Of a stretch of DNA of 64,000 nt, positions 18,505-27,875 are shown piece by piece. A model generated the notes under the pieces. The model worked only from the letters and a program-made list of their open reading frames with translations, searched no databases and had not been told where the DNA came from. Numbering within the stretch: the first letter of the stretch is position 1; each line of letters starts with the position of its first letter. The position numbers and the translations under genes were made by a program. The DNA comes from Paraplanobispora siamensis. GTDB taxonomy: Bacteria > Actinomycetota > Actinomycetes > Streptosporangiales > Streptosporangiaceae. Where the stretch lies: the NCBI RefSeq assembly GCF_016863175.1, contig NZ_BOOJ01000010.1, positions 1-64,000 of the forward strand, written 5' to 3'.

Positions 18505-18532
18505 TCAAGGCCAAACCGGCCGACCGATCGGG

Positions 18533-18560
18533 GCCCCGCGGCGCTGGACCGCCGCGGGGC
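18533..18560 (+). terminator. Perfect hairpin terminator after rng
   Basis: GCCCCGCGGCG (18533-18543) pairs perfectly with CGCCGCGGGGC (18550-18560) around a 6-nt loop, 29 nt after the rng stop. There is no T-tract. Confidence 0.75.
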
Positions 18561-18626
18561 ACGACCAGGTCGGGTCCGGTGACCGCCGGCGCGCGGGTCG
18601 CGCCGGCACCCCGACGTTCCGCCCGG

Positions 18627-18656
18627 TTCGACCAGGCCGCCGTAGTCCGGTACCCT
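18627..18656 (+). promoter_or_regulatory. Candidate promoter for rplU-rpmA
   Basis: TTCGAC (18627-18632) and TACCCT (18651-18656) are separated by 18 bp. Transcription from about 18663 would give a leader of about 120 nt rich in GCGC inverted repeats before rplU. Such leaders of ribosomal protein genes are often regulatory; no known element is recognised here. Confidence 0.45.
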
Positions 18657-18783
18657 GATGAATCGGTGCGCTCGTGGCGCGCCCTGTTCGCGCGCCTACC
18701 TGGTTCGTCGGTCAGACAAGTGACCGCAGCCGGATGCGGGGCGCAGCATCCAGCGAGCATTGAGTCAGAAGAAGGGTTCCGCG

Positions 18784-19086
18784 GTGTACGCGATCGTTCG
18801 TTGCGGCGGCAGGCAGCAGAAGGTCTCCGTCGGTGACGTCCTCGAGGTGGACAAGGTCGCCGGCGAGGTCGGTTCCACGGTTACGCTGCCGACGGTGCTC
18901 GTCGTCAACGACGGCGACGTGACCACCGAGGCGGGCCGGTTCACGGTGGCCGCCGAGATCCTCGGCGAGACCAAGGGTCCGAAGATCCGCATTCTGAAGT
19001 ACAAGAACAAGACCGGTTACAAGAAGCGCCAGGGTCACCGCCAGCGGTACACCCAGGTGAAGATCACCGGCATCAACCAGGCCTGA
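18784..19086 (+). CDS. rplU: 50S ribosomal protein L21
   Basis: 100 aa. The sequence [23 protein letters not shown] at the start and the basic [15 protein letters not shown] tail are L21 signatures. The GTG at 18784 is chosen because MYAIV is the conserved N-terminus and GAAGGG lies 7 nt upstream; an in-frame TTG at 18760 would add eight non-conserved residues. It is co-transcribed with rpmA, 18 nt downstream. Confidence 0.95.
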   Translation: MYAIVRCGGRQQKVSVGDVLEVDKVAGEVGSTVTLPTVLVVNDGDVTTEAGRFTVAAEILGETKGPKIRILKYKNKTGYKKRQGHRQRYTQVKITGINQA

Positions 19087-19104
19087 GTTCGGGAGTTTTG
19101 CGAG

Positions 19105-19362
19105 ATGGCACACAAGAAGGGCGCGTCGTCCACCCGGAACGGCCGTGACTCCAACGCCCAGCGGCTCGGTGTGAAGCGCTTCGGCGGCCAGCTGGTCAAC
19201 GCCGGTGAGATCATCGTCCGCCAGCGCGGCACCCACTTCCACCCCGGCGACAACGTCGGCCGTGGCGGTGACGACACGCTGTTCGCGCTGGCCGCGGGTC
19301 ACGTGCAGTTCGGCACCAAGCGCGGTCGTCGCGCGGTGAGCATCGTCCCGGTCGCGGAGTAG
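19105..19362 (+). CDS. rpmA: 50S ribosomal protein L27
   Basis: 85 aa. It begins [20 protein letters not shown], the actinobacterial form of L27 that needs no N-terminal cleavage. L27 contacts the peptidyl transferase centre through its N-terminal tail. [23 protein letters not shown] is the conserved core. The start is ATG 19105 with GGGAG upstream. The rplU-rpmA-obgE order is conserved across bacteria. Confidence 0.97.
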   Translation: MAHKKGASSTRNGRDSNAQRLGVKRFGGQLVNAGEIIVRQRGTHFHPGDNVGRGGDDTLFALAAGHVQFGTKRGRRAVSIVPVAE

Positions 19363-19385
19363 ATCCGCACCGCAAGACGTTGAGG

Positions 19386-19420
19386 ACAGGGGTGGATCGC
19401 GTTACGCGGTCCGCCCCTGT
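19386..19420 (+). terminator. Hairpin between rpmA and obgE
   Basis: A 16-bp stem with two wobble pairs: ACAGGGG plus TGGATCGCG (19386-19401) against CGCGGTCCG plus CCCCTGT (19405-19420), with a TTA loop and T/G-rich sequence after it. It probably terminates or attenuates the abundant ribosomal-protein transcript before obgE. Confidence 0.7.
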
Positions 19421-19482
19421 TCGTGTTGTGAGACGGGGTCCCGACAGGCGAGATCTCGATAGATGGGGGTAGGAAAGCAGAC

Positions 19483-20835
19483 ATGCCGGACTTTGTGGAC
19501 CAGGTGGTCCTGCACATCAAGGCCGGTGACGGGGGGCATGGCTGCGCCTCTGTCCATCGGGAGAAGTTCAAGCCGCTGGGCGGCCCCGACGGCGGCAACG
19601 GCGGCCGGGGCGGTGACGTGATCCTGGAGGTGGATCCGAACACCGCCACGCTGCTGGACTACCACCGCCGCCCGCACCGCAAGGCCGACAACGGCAAGCA
19701 GGGCTCCGGTTCCAACCGCGACGGGGCCAACGGCGAGGACGTCATCCTGCCCGTGCCCGACGGCACCGTGGTCAAGGACGCCGTCACCGGTGAGGTCATC
19801 GTCGACCTGATCGGCGCCGGCACCCGCTACGTCATCGCCGAGGGGGGCCACGGGGGCCTGGGCAACGCGGCGCTGGCCTCCGCCAAGCGCAAGGCCCCGG
19901 GCTTCGCGCTGCTCGGCGAGCCCGGCGACGCGCTCGACGTGATGCTGGAGATGAAGAGCGTCGCGGACGTGGCGCTGGTCGGCTTCCCGAGCGCGGGCAA
20001 GTCCTCCCTCATCGCGGCGCTCAGCGCGGCCCGGCCGAAGATCGCCGACTACCCGTTCACCACCCTGGTGCCCAACCTCGGCGTGGTCACCGCGGGCGAC
20101 ACGATCTTCACCGTGGCCGACGTGCCCGGCCTGATCCCCGGCGCCTCCGAGGGCAAGGGCCTCGGTCACGAGTTCCTGCGCCACGTCGAGCGGTGCAACA
20201 CGCTCGTGCACGTGATCGACTGCGCCACCATGGAGCCGGGCCGCGACCCGATCAGCGACTACGAGGCGATCGAGGCCGAGCTGGCGGCGTACGGCAAGCT
20301 GGAGGACCGGCCGAGGCTGGCCGTGCTCAACAAGGCCGACGTGCCCGACGCCCGTGAGCTGGCCGACATCGTCCGGCCCATGCTGGAGGAGCGGGGCCTG
20401 CGGGTCTTCCAGATCTCCGCGGCCACCCACGAGGGTCTCAAGGAGCTGACCTACGCCATGGGCGAGATGGTCGCCGCGGCCCGCGCCGCCGCCCCCGCCC
20501 CCGAGCCCACCCGCCTGGTCATCAAGCCCCGGCAGCTCGGCGAGGCCGGCTTCACCGTGCGGAAGGTCGGCGAGAACACCTTCCAGGTCACCGGGACCAA
20601 GCCGGAGCGGTGGATCCGCCAGACCGACTTCACCAACGACGAGGCCGTCGGCTACCTCGCCGACCGCCTGGAGCGCCTCGGGGTCGAGGAGGAGCTCGCC
20701 AAGGCCGGCGCCACGGCCGGGGCGGAGATCGTCATCGGCTCGATGGAGGGCGGCTACGTCTTCGACTGGCAGCCCACGCTCAACGCCGAGGCCGTGCACC
20801 AGGGGCCGCGCGGCACGGACAACCGGCTCGGCTAA
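19483..20835 (+). CDS. obgE: Obg GTPase (ribosome assembly/stress)
   Basis: 450 aa. The N-terminal glycine-rich Obg domain (residues 1-160, [17 protein letters not shown]) is followed by the G domain: G1 GFPSAGKSS at 167-175, [16 protein letters not shown] as G3, NKAD as G4. A C-terminal OCT domain covers residues ~355-430. Obg binds the 50S subunit late in assembly and, in streptomycetes, affects sporulation. Start ATG 19483. It lies downstream of a hairpin after rpmA, so it may be partly uncoupled from the ribosomal protein genes. Confidence 0.96.
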   Translation: MPDFVDQVVLHIKAGDGGHGCASVHREKFKPLGGPDGGNGGRGGDVILEVDPNTATLLDYHRRPHRKADNGKQGSGSNRDGANGEDVILPVPDGTVVKDAVTGEVIVDLIGAGTRYVIAEGGHGGLGNAALASAKRKAPGFALLGEPGDALDVMLEMKSVADVALVGFPSAGKSSLIAALSAARPKIADYPFTTLVPNLGVVTAGDTIFTVADVPGLIPGASEGKGLGHEFLRHVERCNTLVHVIDCATMEPGRDPISDYEAIEAELAAYGKLEDRPRLAVLNKADVPDARELADIVRPMLEERGLRVFQISAATHEGLKELTYAMGEMVAAARAAAPAPEPTRLVIKPRQLGEAGFTVRKVGENTFQVTGTKPERWIRQTDFTNDEAVGYLADRLERLGVEEELAKAGATAGAEIVIGSMEGGYVFDWQPTLNAEAVHQGPRGTDNRLG

Positions 20836-20884
20836 TCTGCTCACGCCTGCCATACCCTCTCAAAGCCCTTGAAAGGTGCGTCCT

Positions 20885-22018
20885 GTGACCCCGGCGACCT
20901 CCGCCCGCGACCGGATCCGTACGGCCTCGCGCCTCGTCGTGAAGGTGGGGTCGTCCTCGCTCACGACACCGCAGGGGACGATCGACGTCGACCGGGTGGA
21001 CGCACTGGTCGACGTGCTCGCCGCCCGCCGTACGGCCGGCACGCAGATCGTGCTGGTCTCCTCCGGCGCCATCGCGGCGGGCCTGGGCCCGCTGGGCCTG
21101 TCGGCCCGGCCCAGGGACCTGGCCACCCAGCAGGCCGCCGCCTCGGTCGGCCAGGGCGTGCTGGTGGCCCGCTACACCTCCTCCTTCGCCCGTTACGGCC
21201 TGCGCGTCGGCCAGGTGCTGCTGACGGCCGACGACATGATGCGCCGCGCGCACCACGTCAACGCCCAGCGCACGCTGAACCGCCTGCTGGAGCTGGGCAT
21301 CGTCCCGGTGGTCAACGAGAACGACACCGTGGCCACCGACGAGATCCGCTTCGGTGACAACGACCGCCTCGCCGCGCTGGTCGCCCACCTGACGCGGGCC
21401 GACGCGCTGGTGCTGCTGTCCGACGTGGACGCGCTCTACGACGGCGACCCCCGCCGCCCCGGGGCGCGCAGGCTCGCCGACGTACGCGGCTCCCAGGACC
21501 TGGCCGGCGTCGAGCTCGGCAAGGGCGGCGCGGTCGGCACCGGCGGGATGATCACGAAGGTGCAGGCGGCCAGGATCGCCACCGGCGCGGGCGTGCCCGT
21601 GGTGCTGACCGCCGCCGCGCACGCCGCCCAGGCCCTGGCCGGCGCCGACATCGGCACCTACTTCCACCCCGACGGCCGCCACCCCGGCACCCGGCTGCTC
21701 TGGCTGGCCCACGCCACCACCGGCCGCGGCCGGCTCCACCTGGACGACGGGGCGGTCGAGGCCGTCGTGGCGCGGCGCAAGTCGCTGCTGCCGGCCGGGG
21801 TCACCGCGGTCGAGGGCGACTTCGCCGCCGGGGACCCGGTGGACCTGTGCGGGCCGCACGGCCACGTGGTCGCCCGCGGCCTGGTCAACTTCGACGCCGC
21901 GGAGATCCCCGACCTGCTCGGCCGCTCCACCCGCGAGCTGGCCAGCACTCTCGGTCCGGAATATGAACGCGAGCTGATCCACCGTGACGACATCGTCATA
22001 CTGGAGCCCACCTACTAG
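20885..22018 (+). CDS. proB: Glutamate 5-kinase
   Basis: 377 aa. It catalyses the first step of proline synthesis, phosphorylating glutamate with ATP. Amino acid kinase motifs are VVKVGSSSLT at the N-terminus, VSSGAIAAG, and NENDTVATDEIRFGDND for substrate binding. A C-terminal PUA domain (about residues 275-370) is present. GTG 20885 is chosen because GAAAGG lies 8 nt upstream; the in-frame GTG at 20876 overlaps that ribosome binding site. TACCCT at 20852 may be a -10. proA follows after 18 nt. Confidence 0.94.
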   Translation: MTPATSARDRIRTASRLVVKVGSSSLTTPQGTIDVDRVDALVDVLAARRTAGTQIVLVSSGAIAAGLGPLGLSARPRDLATQQAAASVGQGVLVARYTSSFARYGLRVGQVLLTADDMMRRAHHVNAQRTLNRLLELGIVPVVNENDTVATDEIRFGDNDRLAALVAHLTRADALVLLSDVDALYDGDPRRPGARRLADVRGSQDLAGVELGKGGAVGTGGMITKVQAARIATGAGVPVVLTAAAHAAQALAGADIGTYFHPDGRHPGTRLLWLAHATTGRGRLHLDDGAVEAVVARRKSLLPAGVTAVEGDFAAGDPVDLCGPHGHVVARGLVNFDAAEIPDLLGRSTRELASTLGPEYERELIHRDDIVILEPTY

Positions 22019-22036
22019 TCCCTCCCTGGAGCGCAC

Positions 22037-23323
22037 ATGTCCGAGGATTTCCTGAAGGTAGCCCTGGCGGCTAAAGAGGCCGCCGCCGAGCTGGCCCCGC
22101 TGCCGCGGGCGCCGAAGGACGCCGCGCTCCGGGCGATCGCCGACGCGCTGGTGACCCGGTCCGCCGAGATCGTCGAGGCCAACGCCCTCGACGTGGCCAA
22201 GGCGCGGGAGAACGGCACCTCCGAATACATGATCGACCGGCTCAGCCTGGACGCCGGGCGGATCGAGTCCATCGCCGACGCGGTGCGCCAGATCGCCGAC
22301 CTGCCCGACCCGGTCGGCGAGGTGCTCCGCGGCAGCACGCTGCCCAACGGCCTGGAGCTGCGCCAGGTCCGGGTGCCGCTCGGCGTGATCGGCATCATCT
22401 ACGAGGGCCGCCCCAACGTCACGGTCGACGCGGCCGCGCTCTGCCTCAAGAGCGGCAACACCACCCTGCTGCGCGGCTCCTCCAGCGCGTATGAGTCCAA
22501 CACGGTCCTGGTGAGGGTCATGCAGGAGGCGCTCGCCGGCACCGAGGTCCCGGCGGGAGCCGTACAGCTCGTGCCCGGCCAGACCCGTGACTCGGTCAAG
22601 ACGCTGATGAAGGCGCGCGGCCTGGTCGACGTGCTGATCCCGCGCGGCGGCGCCTCGCTGATCAACTCGGTGGTGGAGGAGTCCACGGTCCCGGTCATCG
22701 AGACCGGCGTGGGCAACTGCCACGTCTACGTCGACGCCGACGCCGATCTCGACCTGGCGCTGGAGATCCTGCTCAACGCCAAGACGCAGCGGCCCTCGGT
22801 CTGCAACGCGGCCGAGACCTTCCTGGTGCACGCCGCCGTCGCCGACGCCTTCGTGCCGCGCGCGCTGGCCGCGCTGGCCGAGGCGGGCGTCACGGTGCAC
22901 GGCGACGAGCGGATCGCCTCCCACGGCCAGGGCGTCGTCCCGGCCACCGAGGAGGACTTCGGCGCCGAGTACCTCTCGCTGGACATCGCCGCCGCCGTGG
23001 TCGACTCCCTGGAGGACGCGGTCGCCCACATCAGGAAGTACGGCTCCGCCCACACCGACGCGATCGTCACCCGCTCGGTCACCGCCTCCCGCAGGTTCGT
23101 GGCGCTGGTCGACTCCGCGGCCGTGGCGGTCAACGCCTCCACCCGCTTCACCGACGGCGGCGAGTTCGGCTTCGGCGCGGAGATCGGCATCTCCACCCAG
23201 AAGCTGCACGCCCGCGGCCCGATGGGCCTGCCGGAGCTGACCTCCACCAAGTGGGTCTACACCGGCGAGGGCCACCTGCGCACCTCCTCGGGCACGATCA
23301 TCGCCTCCTGCCCCGGCGCCTGA
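22037..23323 (+). CDS. proA: Gamma-glutamyl phosphate reductase
   Basis: 428 aa aldehyde-dehydrogenase-fold enzyme. It reduces gamma-glutamyl phosphate to glutamate semialdehyde with NADPH, the second step of proline synthesis. The catalytic Cys256 lies in [14 protein letters not shown]. Other family motifs are [26 protein letters not shown] (shown here only as the start of the segment) and [16 protein letters not shown]. Start ATG 22037. It forms an operon with proB. Confidence 0.95.
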   Translation: MSEDFLKVALAAKEAAAELAPLPRAPKDAALRAIADALVTRSAEIVEANALDVAKARENGTSEYMIDRLSLDAGRIESIADAVRQIADLPDPVGEVLRGSTLPNGLELRQVRVPLGVIGIIYEGRPNVTVDAAALCLKSGNTTLLRGSSSAYESNTVLVRVMQEALAGTEVPAGAVQLVPGQTRDSVKTLMKARGLVDVLIPRGGASLINSVVEESTVPVIETGVGNCHVYVDADADLDLALEILLNAKTQRPSVCNAAETFLVHAAVADAFVPRALAALAEAGVTVHGDERIASHGQGVVPATEEDFGAEYLSLDIAAAVVDSLEDAVAHIRKYGSAHTDAIVTRSVTASRRFVALVDSAAVAVNASTRFTDGGEFGFGAEIGISTQKLHARGPMGLPELTSTKWVYTGEGHLRTSSGTIIASCPGA

Positions 23324-23370
23324 CCGTCGGCGACAAGTCGGATACAAGGCGGGCGGGATATCACTGGGGT

Positions 23371-23805
23371 GTGGCTGAACAACATATTGAGATCACACAC
23401 AACTCGCCCGCCCCGCCCGAACGCCTGTGGGCGGTCCTGGCGGATGTGTCCACCTGGTCCCGGTGGGCCGCCTTCGACGTCGCCAAGCTGGAGTCTCCGG
23501 GCCTGCCCGAGCCGGACGGTGTGGGGGCGGTCCGGTTCTTCCAGCGTGGCAGGAGGGTCACCCGGGAACGGGTGATCGTCTTCGATCCCGGCTCCTGGCA
23601 CTTCGCGTACGAGCTTCTGGAGGGTGTGCCGGTGCGGGACTACCGGGCCGACGTCACCTTGGAGGCGATCCCCGGGGGCGGGACCACCGTCCGGTGGCGC
23701 TCGCGCTTCCACGGCCGCCTGCCCGGGCAGGGGCCGATGGTCAGGTTCGTGCTGCGCCGGTTCATCGATGATCTGGTAAAGCGCCTCGCAGCTCAGGGTA
23801 TGTGA
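23371..23805 (+). CDS. SRPBCC-fold protein
   Basis: 144 aa. The opening EITHNSPAPPERLWAVLADVSTWSRW and the closing long helix (MVRFVLRRFIDDLVKRLAAQ) outline a START/polyketide cyclase-like cavity fold. Such proteins bind hydrophobic ligands; no catalytic residues or ligand can be named. GTG 23371 is chosen as the N-terminus of the first beta strand. No Shine-Dalgarno is visible, so it may be leaderless (TATCAC lies 6 nt upstream). Confidence 0.7.
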   Translation: MAEQHIEITHNSPAPPERLWAVLADVSTWSRWAAFDVAKLESPGLPEPDGVGAVRFFQRGRRVTRERVIVFDPGSWHFAYELLEGVPVRDYRADVTLEAIPGGGTTVRWRSRFHGRLPGQGPMVRFVLRRFIDDLVKRLAAQGM

Positions 23806-23854
23806 CCGCGTGTCGCGCCCGGCGGACATGGCGGGCGTGGCTTGACTGGCCCGC

Positions 23855-24046
23855 ATGGACACCGCGATCGCATTGCTCTTCATCGGCGCCGTGCTGTTCG
23901 GGGCCGACCGGGTGATGGTGTTCCTGGAGAGCCGGGGACACGTGTACTGGAGGCACAGGAAGCGCCGGGACCCGGACGCCGAGCCGGTCGCCGAGCTGGA
24001 GAGCATGCTGACGTCCCCGGAACGGGAGCCCGCCGGCCGGTCGTGA
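23855..24046 (+). CDS. Small single-pass membrane protein (63 aa)
   Basis: Not recognised. One hydrophobic helix (residues 3-18) is followed by a basic patch (RHRKRRD) and an acidic tail, consistent with an N-out or N-in anchored small protein. No Shine-Dalgarno is present. Coding evidence is length and composition only. Confidence 0.45.
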   Translation: MDTAIALLFIGAVLFGADRVMVFLESRGHVYWRHRKRRDPDAEPVAELESMLTSPEREPAGRS

Positions 24047-24141
24047 CGCGTTCCGCCGTCCGTTCCTCTCGCTGATCTTCCTTCTTGTACGGCGCGCCGC
24101 CGGGAGATCAGCCGTCCCCGCCCGCTAAGGTGTGGTCTCCT

Positions 24142-25866
24142 ATGGCTGGAGGGCGGGTGGGCAGGCTCGGACGCGTCGGGCCGTACACACTGGTGGAACG
24201 TCTCGGCAGGGGCGGGATGGGCGAGGTCTACCTCGCCACGACCCGGCGGGGTGAGCACGTCGCGCTCAAAATGCTCCGTGACGCCGTCGACGTCGGCGCC
24301 GAGGCCCGCATCCGGCTCGAACGCGAGGTCCGCGCCCTACGCCGGGTCGAGAGCCCCTACGTCGCCCGGGTCCTCGACGCCGACCTCACCTGCGACCGGC
24401 CCTACATGGTCATGGAGCACATCGAGGGGGACACCCTCCTCGACCGGGTACGGCACGGCGGCCCGCTGCGCGGCGCCGACCTGATCATCCTGGCCCAGGG
24501 GCTGGCCGCCGCCCTGGCGATCATCCACGCCGCCGGGGTCGTGCACCGCGACCTCAAGCCGGCCAACATCCTGGTCGGCCCGTCGGGCGAGCCCGTACTG
24601 ATCGACTTCGGCATCGCCCAGGTGCTGGACGCCACCCGGCTCACCATGACCGGCACCTTCCTCGGCACCCCCGGCTACGCCGCGCCCGAACTGTTCGCCG
24701 ACGAGCCCGTGGGCGAGCCGGCCGACGTGCACGCCTGGGCCGCCACCGTGGCGTTCGCCGCCACCGGCCGCCCCACCTTCGGCCGGGGCACGGTCGAGGC
24801 GCAGATGTACGCCGTCCTCAACGGCCGGGCCGACCTGGTCGGCGTCCCGGCCGTCCTGCTGCCCCTGCTGCGCGCCGCCCTCCACCGCGAGCCCGCCAAG
24901 CGCCCCACCGCCGCCCTGCTCTCGGCCCGCCTGGCGCGGCTGGCCCGCGCCACCCCCGTCAAGCCGGCGGCCACCCGCCGGGCGGTGAAGCCCTCCGTGC
25001 CGCCCCCCGCCGAACCGATCTCCACACCCGTCCCCGAGAAGGCGGGCTCGCGCAGGACGGGACCGTCGACGGCCAGGAAGACGGAGCCCCGGGCCAAGGC
25101 CGGGGCGAAGACGGAGAACCGGGCGGAGCCGGGAGTCAGGCCGGAGACCCGGCCGGAGTCCTCACGCGCGGCCCGTCTCGCCGACAAGGAGCCGCAGCCC
25201 GCCGTACGGCCCGCGGACAAGGAGTCTCCGCGCGCGGCCCGCTCCCCGGCCAAGGAGGCGCGCCGGCCCGCCGCGGCCGCCCGGGTGGCCTCCAGGGTCC
25301 GGCGGGCGGACGCCGCGGCGGAGGCGGCGCCGGACGACTTCCGGGGACCGCTGCCCCCGGGGAACATGGCCCTGGTCCTGCTGGCGGTGCTGGCGGTGCC
25401 CTGCGTGGTGGCCTCGGTGATCTGGCCGCTGGCGACCTTCGCGGTCACCGGGCTGTTCGCCGTCCTGGCCCGTACGGTCTGGACCGGGCACTGGCTGGTC
25501 AGGAAGCGCAAGTCCGCCAGGGTGCGGGGCGCGCTGCGGGTGCTGGGCTTCCCGCTGACGTTCACGGGGTCGCTGGCGACCGCCGTGGTCTGGCCGGGAC
25601 TGCCCGCCGCGGGCCTGGCCGCCGTCGCCCTCTGGCTGGCCCTGGGCGGGTCGCTGCCGCACGAGTGGTGGCAGCGACCGGCCCCGGTCGCCGTCGCGGG
25701 CGTCGTGTTCGGGGTGGTGTGCGGGGGGATCGTCGGCCGCGAGGTGGAGCGGGTCAGCTCCGGCCTGCCCGACCTGCGCAAGGAGGGGCTGAGGGCGCTG
25801 GCCGTCCTGGGCGGGTTCGTCGCCCTGTGCACGGCGGCCGTACGGGTGGTGGCGCTGGTCCTGTGA
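24142..25866 (+). CDS. Membrane Ser/Thr protein kinase (PknB-like)
   Basis: 574 aa. An N-terminal Hanks-type kinase domain (residues 14-260) has GRGGMGEV glycine loop, Lys43, HRDLKPAN at 135-142 and DFG at 155-157, so it should be active. A low-complexity Ala/Pro/Lys/Arg/Glu linker spans about residues 275-405. The C-terminal ~165 residues hold about five to six hydrophobic helices instead of PASTA or sensor domains. ATG 24142 is chosen because the upstream in-frame residues are non-conserved. Its substrate is unknown. It converges on the next gene. Confidence 0.85.
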   Translation: MAGGRVGRLGRVGPYTLVERLGRGGMGEVYLATTRRGEHVALKMLRDAVDVGAEARIRLEREVRALRRVESPYVARVLDADLTCDRPYMVMEHIEGDTLLDRVRHGGPLRGADLIILAQGLAAALAIIHAAGVVHRDLKPANILVGPSGEPVLIDFGIAQVLDATRLTMTGTFLGTPGYAAPELFADEPVGEPADVHAWAATVAFAATGRPTFGRGTVEAQMYAVLNGRADLVGVPAVLLPLLRAALHREPAKRPTAALLSARLARLARATPVKPAATRRAVKPSVPPPAEPISTPVPEKAGSRRTGPSTARKTEPRAKAGAKTENRAEPGVRPETRPESSRAARLADKEPQPAVRPADKESPRAARSPAKEARRPAAAARVASRVRRADAAAEAAPDDFRGPLPPGNMALVLLAVLAVPCVVASVIWPLATFAVTGLFAVLARTVWTGHWLVRKRKSARVRGALRVLGFPLTFTGSLATAVVWPGLPAAGLAAVALWLALGGSLPHEWWQRPAPVAVAGVVFGVVCGGIVGREVERVSSGLPDLRKEGLRALAVLGGFVALCTAAVRVVALVL

Positions 25867-25915
25867 GGGCTGCGGGATGCCGTTCCTCACAGGACGGGTC
25901 GCGTCATCGGCCTGG

Positions 25916-26689
25916 TCAGGCGACCTTGGAGGCGGGGGCGGCCCAGGTGTTGCAGGAGGCGGGGTCGCCGGTGGTGTAGCCGCGCTTGGCCCAGTAGACG
26001 ATGTTGGAGCCCTTGCCGGAGAATCGGGGTTCGCCCCTGGCGTCACCGTTGTCTTTCAGCAGGCTCTGCAGTTCTCTCCAGTCCTTGTCCGAGCGGTCGA
26101 GGGAGGACCAGATACTCCGGAGGAACACCATGCTGAGGCAGTCGCTCTGGAGGTTCAACCTCCGGAATTGCTCGTCGCTCTCCTTGCTGTTCGCATACCG
26201 CATCTTCTGGTAGACCCGTTCGATGCCCACGAGGTCCTGGATGTGGTAACCGTACGAGGAGGCCGCGACGTACAGCAGCCAGAGGTCGTCGGTGTCGTGG
26301 AGCCAGCTCTTTCCGATCTGCGCGAGGATGGTGTTCGTGTCCGAGCAGTGATACACCATCGAGTTGTCCTTGCCGACCGTGTAGCCGCAGAACTTCTTGG
26401 GTATCTTCCCGAACTTCAGGGTGGGCTCGCTGAACGGCAGCCCGGCCGCGGTCAGATGCGCCTCCCAGGCGGTGTTCAGGCAGTCCTGGACCCCGGCCCA
26501 GTACTTCTTCGCCAAGGTCAGGTCGCCGTCGTTGATCGGCGGTTCCTTGCACTCGGTCTCGGCGAGTTTGCCGGACTCGTAGAGCGCGTTCTTCGTCAGC
26601 TCCTTGTCCTTGATCGGGTAGGCGTGGGCCGTACCCGTCAGAAGGAGCCCTGCCACGCCGGTCATAGCAATGATCGTGCGGATTCTCAT
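25916..26689 (-). CDS. Secreted zinc-metallopeptidase-like protein lacking the active site
   Basis: 257 aa with a signal peptide (residues 1-23, cleavage after AHA). The region VAASSYGYHIQDLVG (141-155) aligns by eye with the VAHEYGHHVQDLLG active-site block of YpfJ-type neutral zinc metallopeptidases (PF04228). Here HExxH is replaced by SSYGY at 144-148. The downstream ELQAD ligand motif reads NLQSD (179-183). Four to six cysteines could form disulfides. It is therefore predicted to be a non-catalytic secreted relative. The start at 26689 is set by a leaderless promoter; an upstream ATG at 26716 overlaps that promoter. Confidence 0.65.
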   Translation of the reverse strand: MRIRTIIAMTGVAGLLLTGTAHAYPIKDKELTKNALYESGKLAETECKEPPINDGDLTLAKKYWAGVQDCLNTAWEAHLTAAGLPFSEPTLKFGKIPKKFCGYTVGKDNSMVYHCSDTNTILAQIGKSWLHDTDDLWLLYVAASSYGYHIQDLVGIERVYQKMRYANSKESDEQFRRLNLQSDCLSMVFLRSIWSSLDRSDKDWRELQSLLKDNGDARGEPRFSGKGSNIVYWAKRGYTTGDPASCNTWAAPASKVA

Positions 26690-26697
26690 GGACCGGC

Positions 26698-26726
26698 ACA
26701 GTAGAGCATTACCCATGGGCGTACAA
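26698..26726 (-). promoter_or_regulatory. Promoter of the pseudo-metallopeptidase gene
   Basis: On the minus strand, TTGTAC (26726-26721) and TACTGT (26703-26698) are spaced by exactly 17 bp. The -10 ends 8 nt before the ATG at 26689, so the transcript should be leaderless. Confidence 0.6.
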
Positions 26727-26756
26727 AAGGCCCAGGAGGTGAACTCCCGGGCCTTT
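26725..26756 (-). terminator. Terminator of the M48 peptidase gene
   Basis: On the minus strand, AAAGGCCCGGGAG pairs with CTCCTGGGCCTTT (13 bp with one G-T pair) around a TTCAC loop. A TTTT run follows. The run abuts the -35 box of the next minus-strand gene. Confidence 0.8.
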
Positions 26757-26775
26757 CCTGTGAAGGTACGGAGAT

Positions 26776-27792
26776 CTAGTTGCCATCGCGGCGGGCGAAG
26801 CGGTTGAAGATCCGCTCACCCGCGTTGGCCGCGCCCTCGGCCACGTCGCGCAGCACGCCGATGAACGGGTCCTGAGACTGCGACCACGACTCGCGGTAGG
26901 AGCGGGCCGCGGCCTTGACCTCCTCGGAGATCTTGGCGTTGGAGTCGTCGGCGCGGCGGGGGTAGGTGCCGGCGAGGATCGCCTCGTACTCGCCGCTGCG
27001 GCGCCACTTGTCGAGCTCGGCGACGCGGGAGACGGCGAACGGGTGGGTCGTGCCCAGCAGGTTGAGCACCTTCAGCAGGCCGTCGCGCACGTCGCCCGCC
27101 GTGTCGTACTCACGCGCCTGGTCGAGGAAGGCCTCGATGTTCATCTCGTGCAGGTGCGAGCCGCCGGCGAGCTTCATCAGCGCGCGCAGGGCGGCGTCGG
27201 GGTCCTGGCCGACGAGCAGGCCGCCACGGTCGGCGGAGAGCTCGGACTTGCGGTGCCACTCCTCCAGGCCCGCCACGATCGCGCGCAGGCCGATGTAGCC
27301 CAGCGGGATCCAGGCCACGCGGGCGGCCAGGCGGGTGAGGATGTCCAGCATGGTGCGGTAGACCGCGTGCCCGGACAGGATGTGGGCGGTCTCGTGGCCG
27401 ATGACGAAGCGCTGCTCCTCCTCGTCCATCAGGTTCAGCAGGCCGGTGGTGACGACGATGAACGGGTCGTCGAAACCGATCGCCTTGGCCTGGACCTGCG
27501 GGTTCTGCTGGACGTAGACCTCCGGGATGCGGTGGAGGTCGAGGACGTAGGCCGCGTCACGGCCCATGTCGTGCAGTGCGCGGAACTGGGTGTCGCCGGT
27601 GCGCACGGCGGAGGCGAGATAGATCAGGCGCAGACGGCGTTCGCTGACAAGGCCGGACATCTGCTTCAGGACCGTGTCGAACCCGCTGAGCGACCGGAGG
27701 GCGACCAGCGCGGACCGGTCTGCGGGATGTTCGTAAGCACGGGAGCTGATGCCGGGAAGCTGCACGCGGTTGCGATCCGGGGTGGTGGTCAT
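26776..27792 (-). CDS. M48 family metallopeptidase
   Basis: 338 aa. The zinc motif HETAH sits in [15 protein letters not shown] (near residue 135), and the third ligand is Glu in ELSADRGG (near residue 190). The protein is HtpX/Ste24-like but has only short hydrophobic stretches, one after the zinc motif, so membrane association is uncertain. A C-terminal helical region is Arg/Glu-rich. The start ATG 27792 is chosen because TAGCAT lies 7 nt upstream; ATG 27801 is an alternative. It is divergent from nadD. It ends at a T-tailed terminator. Confidence 0.85.
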   Translation of the reverse strand: MTTTPDRNRVQLPGISSRAYEHPADRSALVALRSLSGFDTVLKQMSGLVSERRLRLIYLASAVRTGDTQFRALHDMGRDAAYVLDLHRIPEVYVQQNPQVQAKAIGFDDPFIVVTTGLLNLMDEEEQRFVIGHETAHILSGHAVYRTMLDILTRLAARVAWIPLGYIGLRAIVAGLEEWHRKSELSADRGGLLVGQDPDAALRALMKLAGGSHLHEMNIEAFLDQAREYDTAGDVRDGLLKVLNLLGTTHPFAVSRVAELDKWRRSGEYEAILAGTYPRRADDSNAKISEEVKAAARSYRESWSQSQDPFIGVLRDVAEGAANAGERIFNRFARRDGN

Positions 27793-27799
27793 GTCCGGC

Positions 27800-27875
27800 A
27801 TGCTACGTCGGGTACGCCCGTCACGCGCGGGGGGCGATTAAAAGCTCCGTACGGCTTGCGCGTATGGTCCGTTCC
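27800..27875. promoter_or_regulatory. Divergent leaderless promoters, M48 gene and nadD
   Basis: TAGCAT on the minus strand (27805-27800) lies 7 nt before the M48 ATG. TATGGT on the plus strand (27863-27868) lies 7 nt before the nadD ATG. Neither has a convincing -35. The short AT-rich GATTAAAAGC lies between them. Confidence 0.5.

Noticed and set aside
18663-18783. Riboswitch or known L21 autoregulatory leader before rplU
   Set aside because: GC-rich inverted repeats exist, but no recognisable conserved element could be matched by eye.
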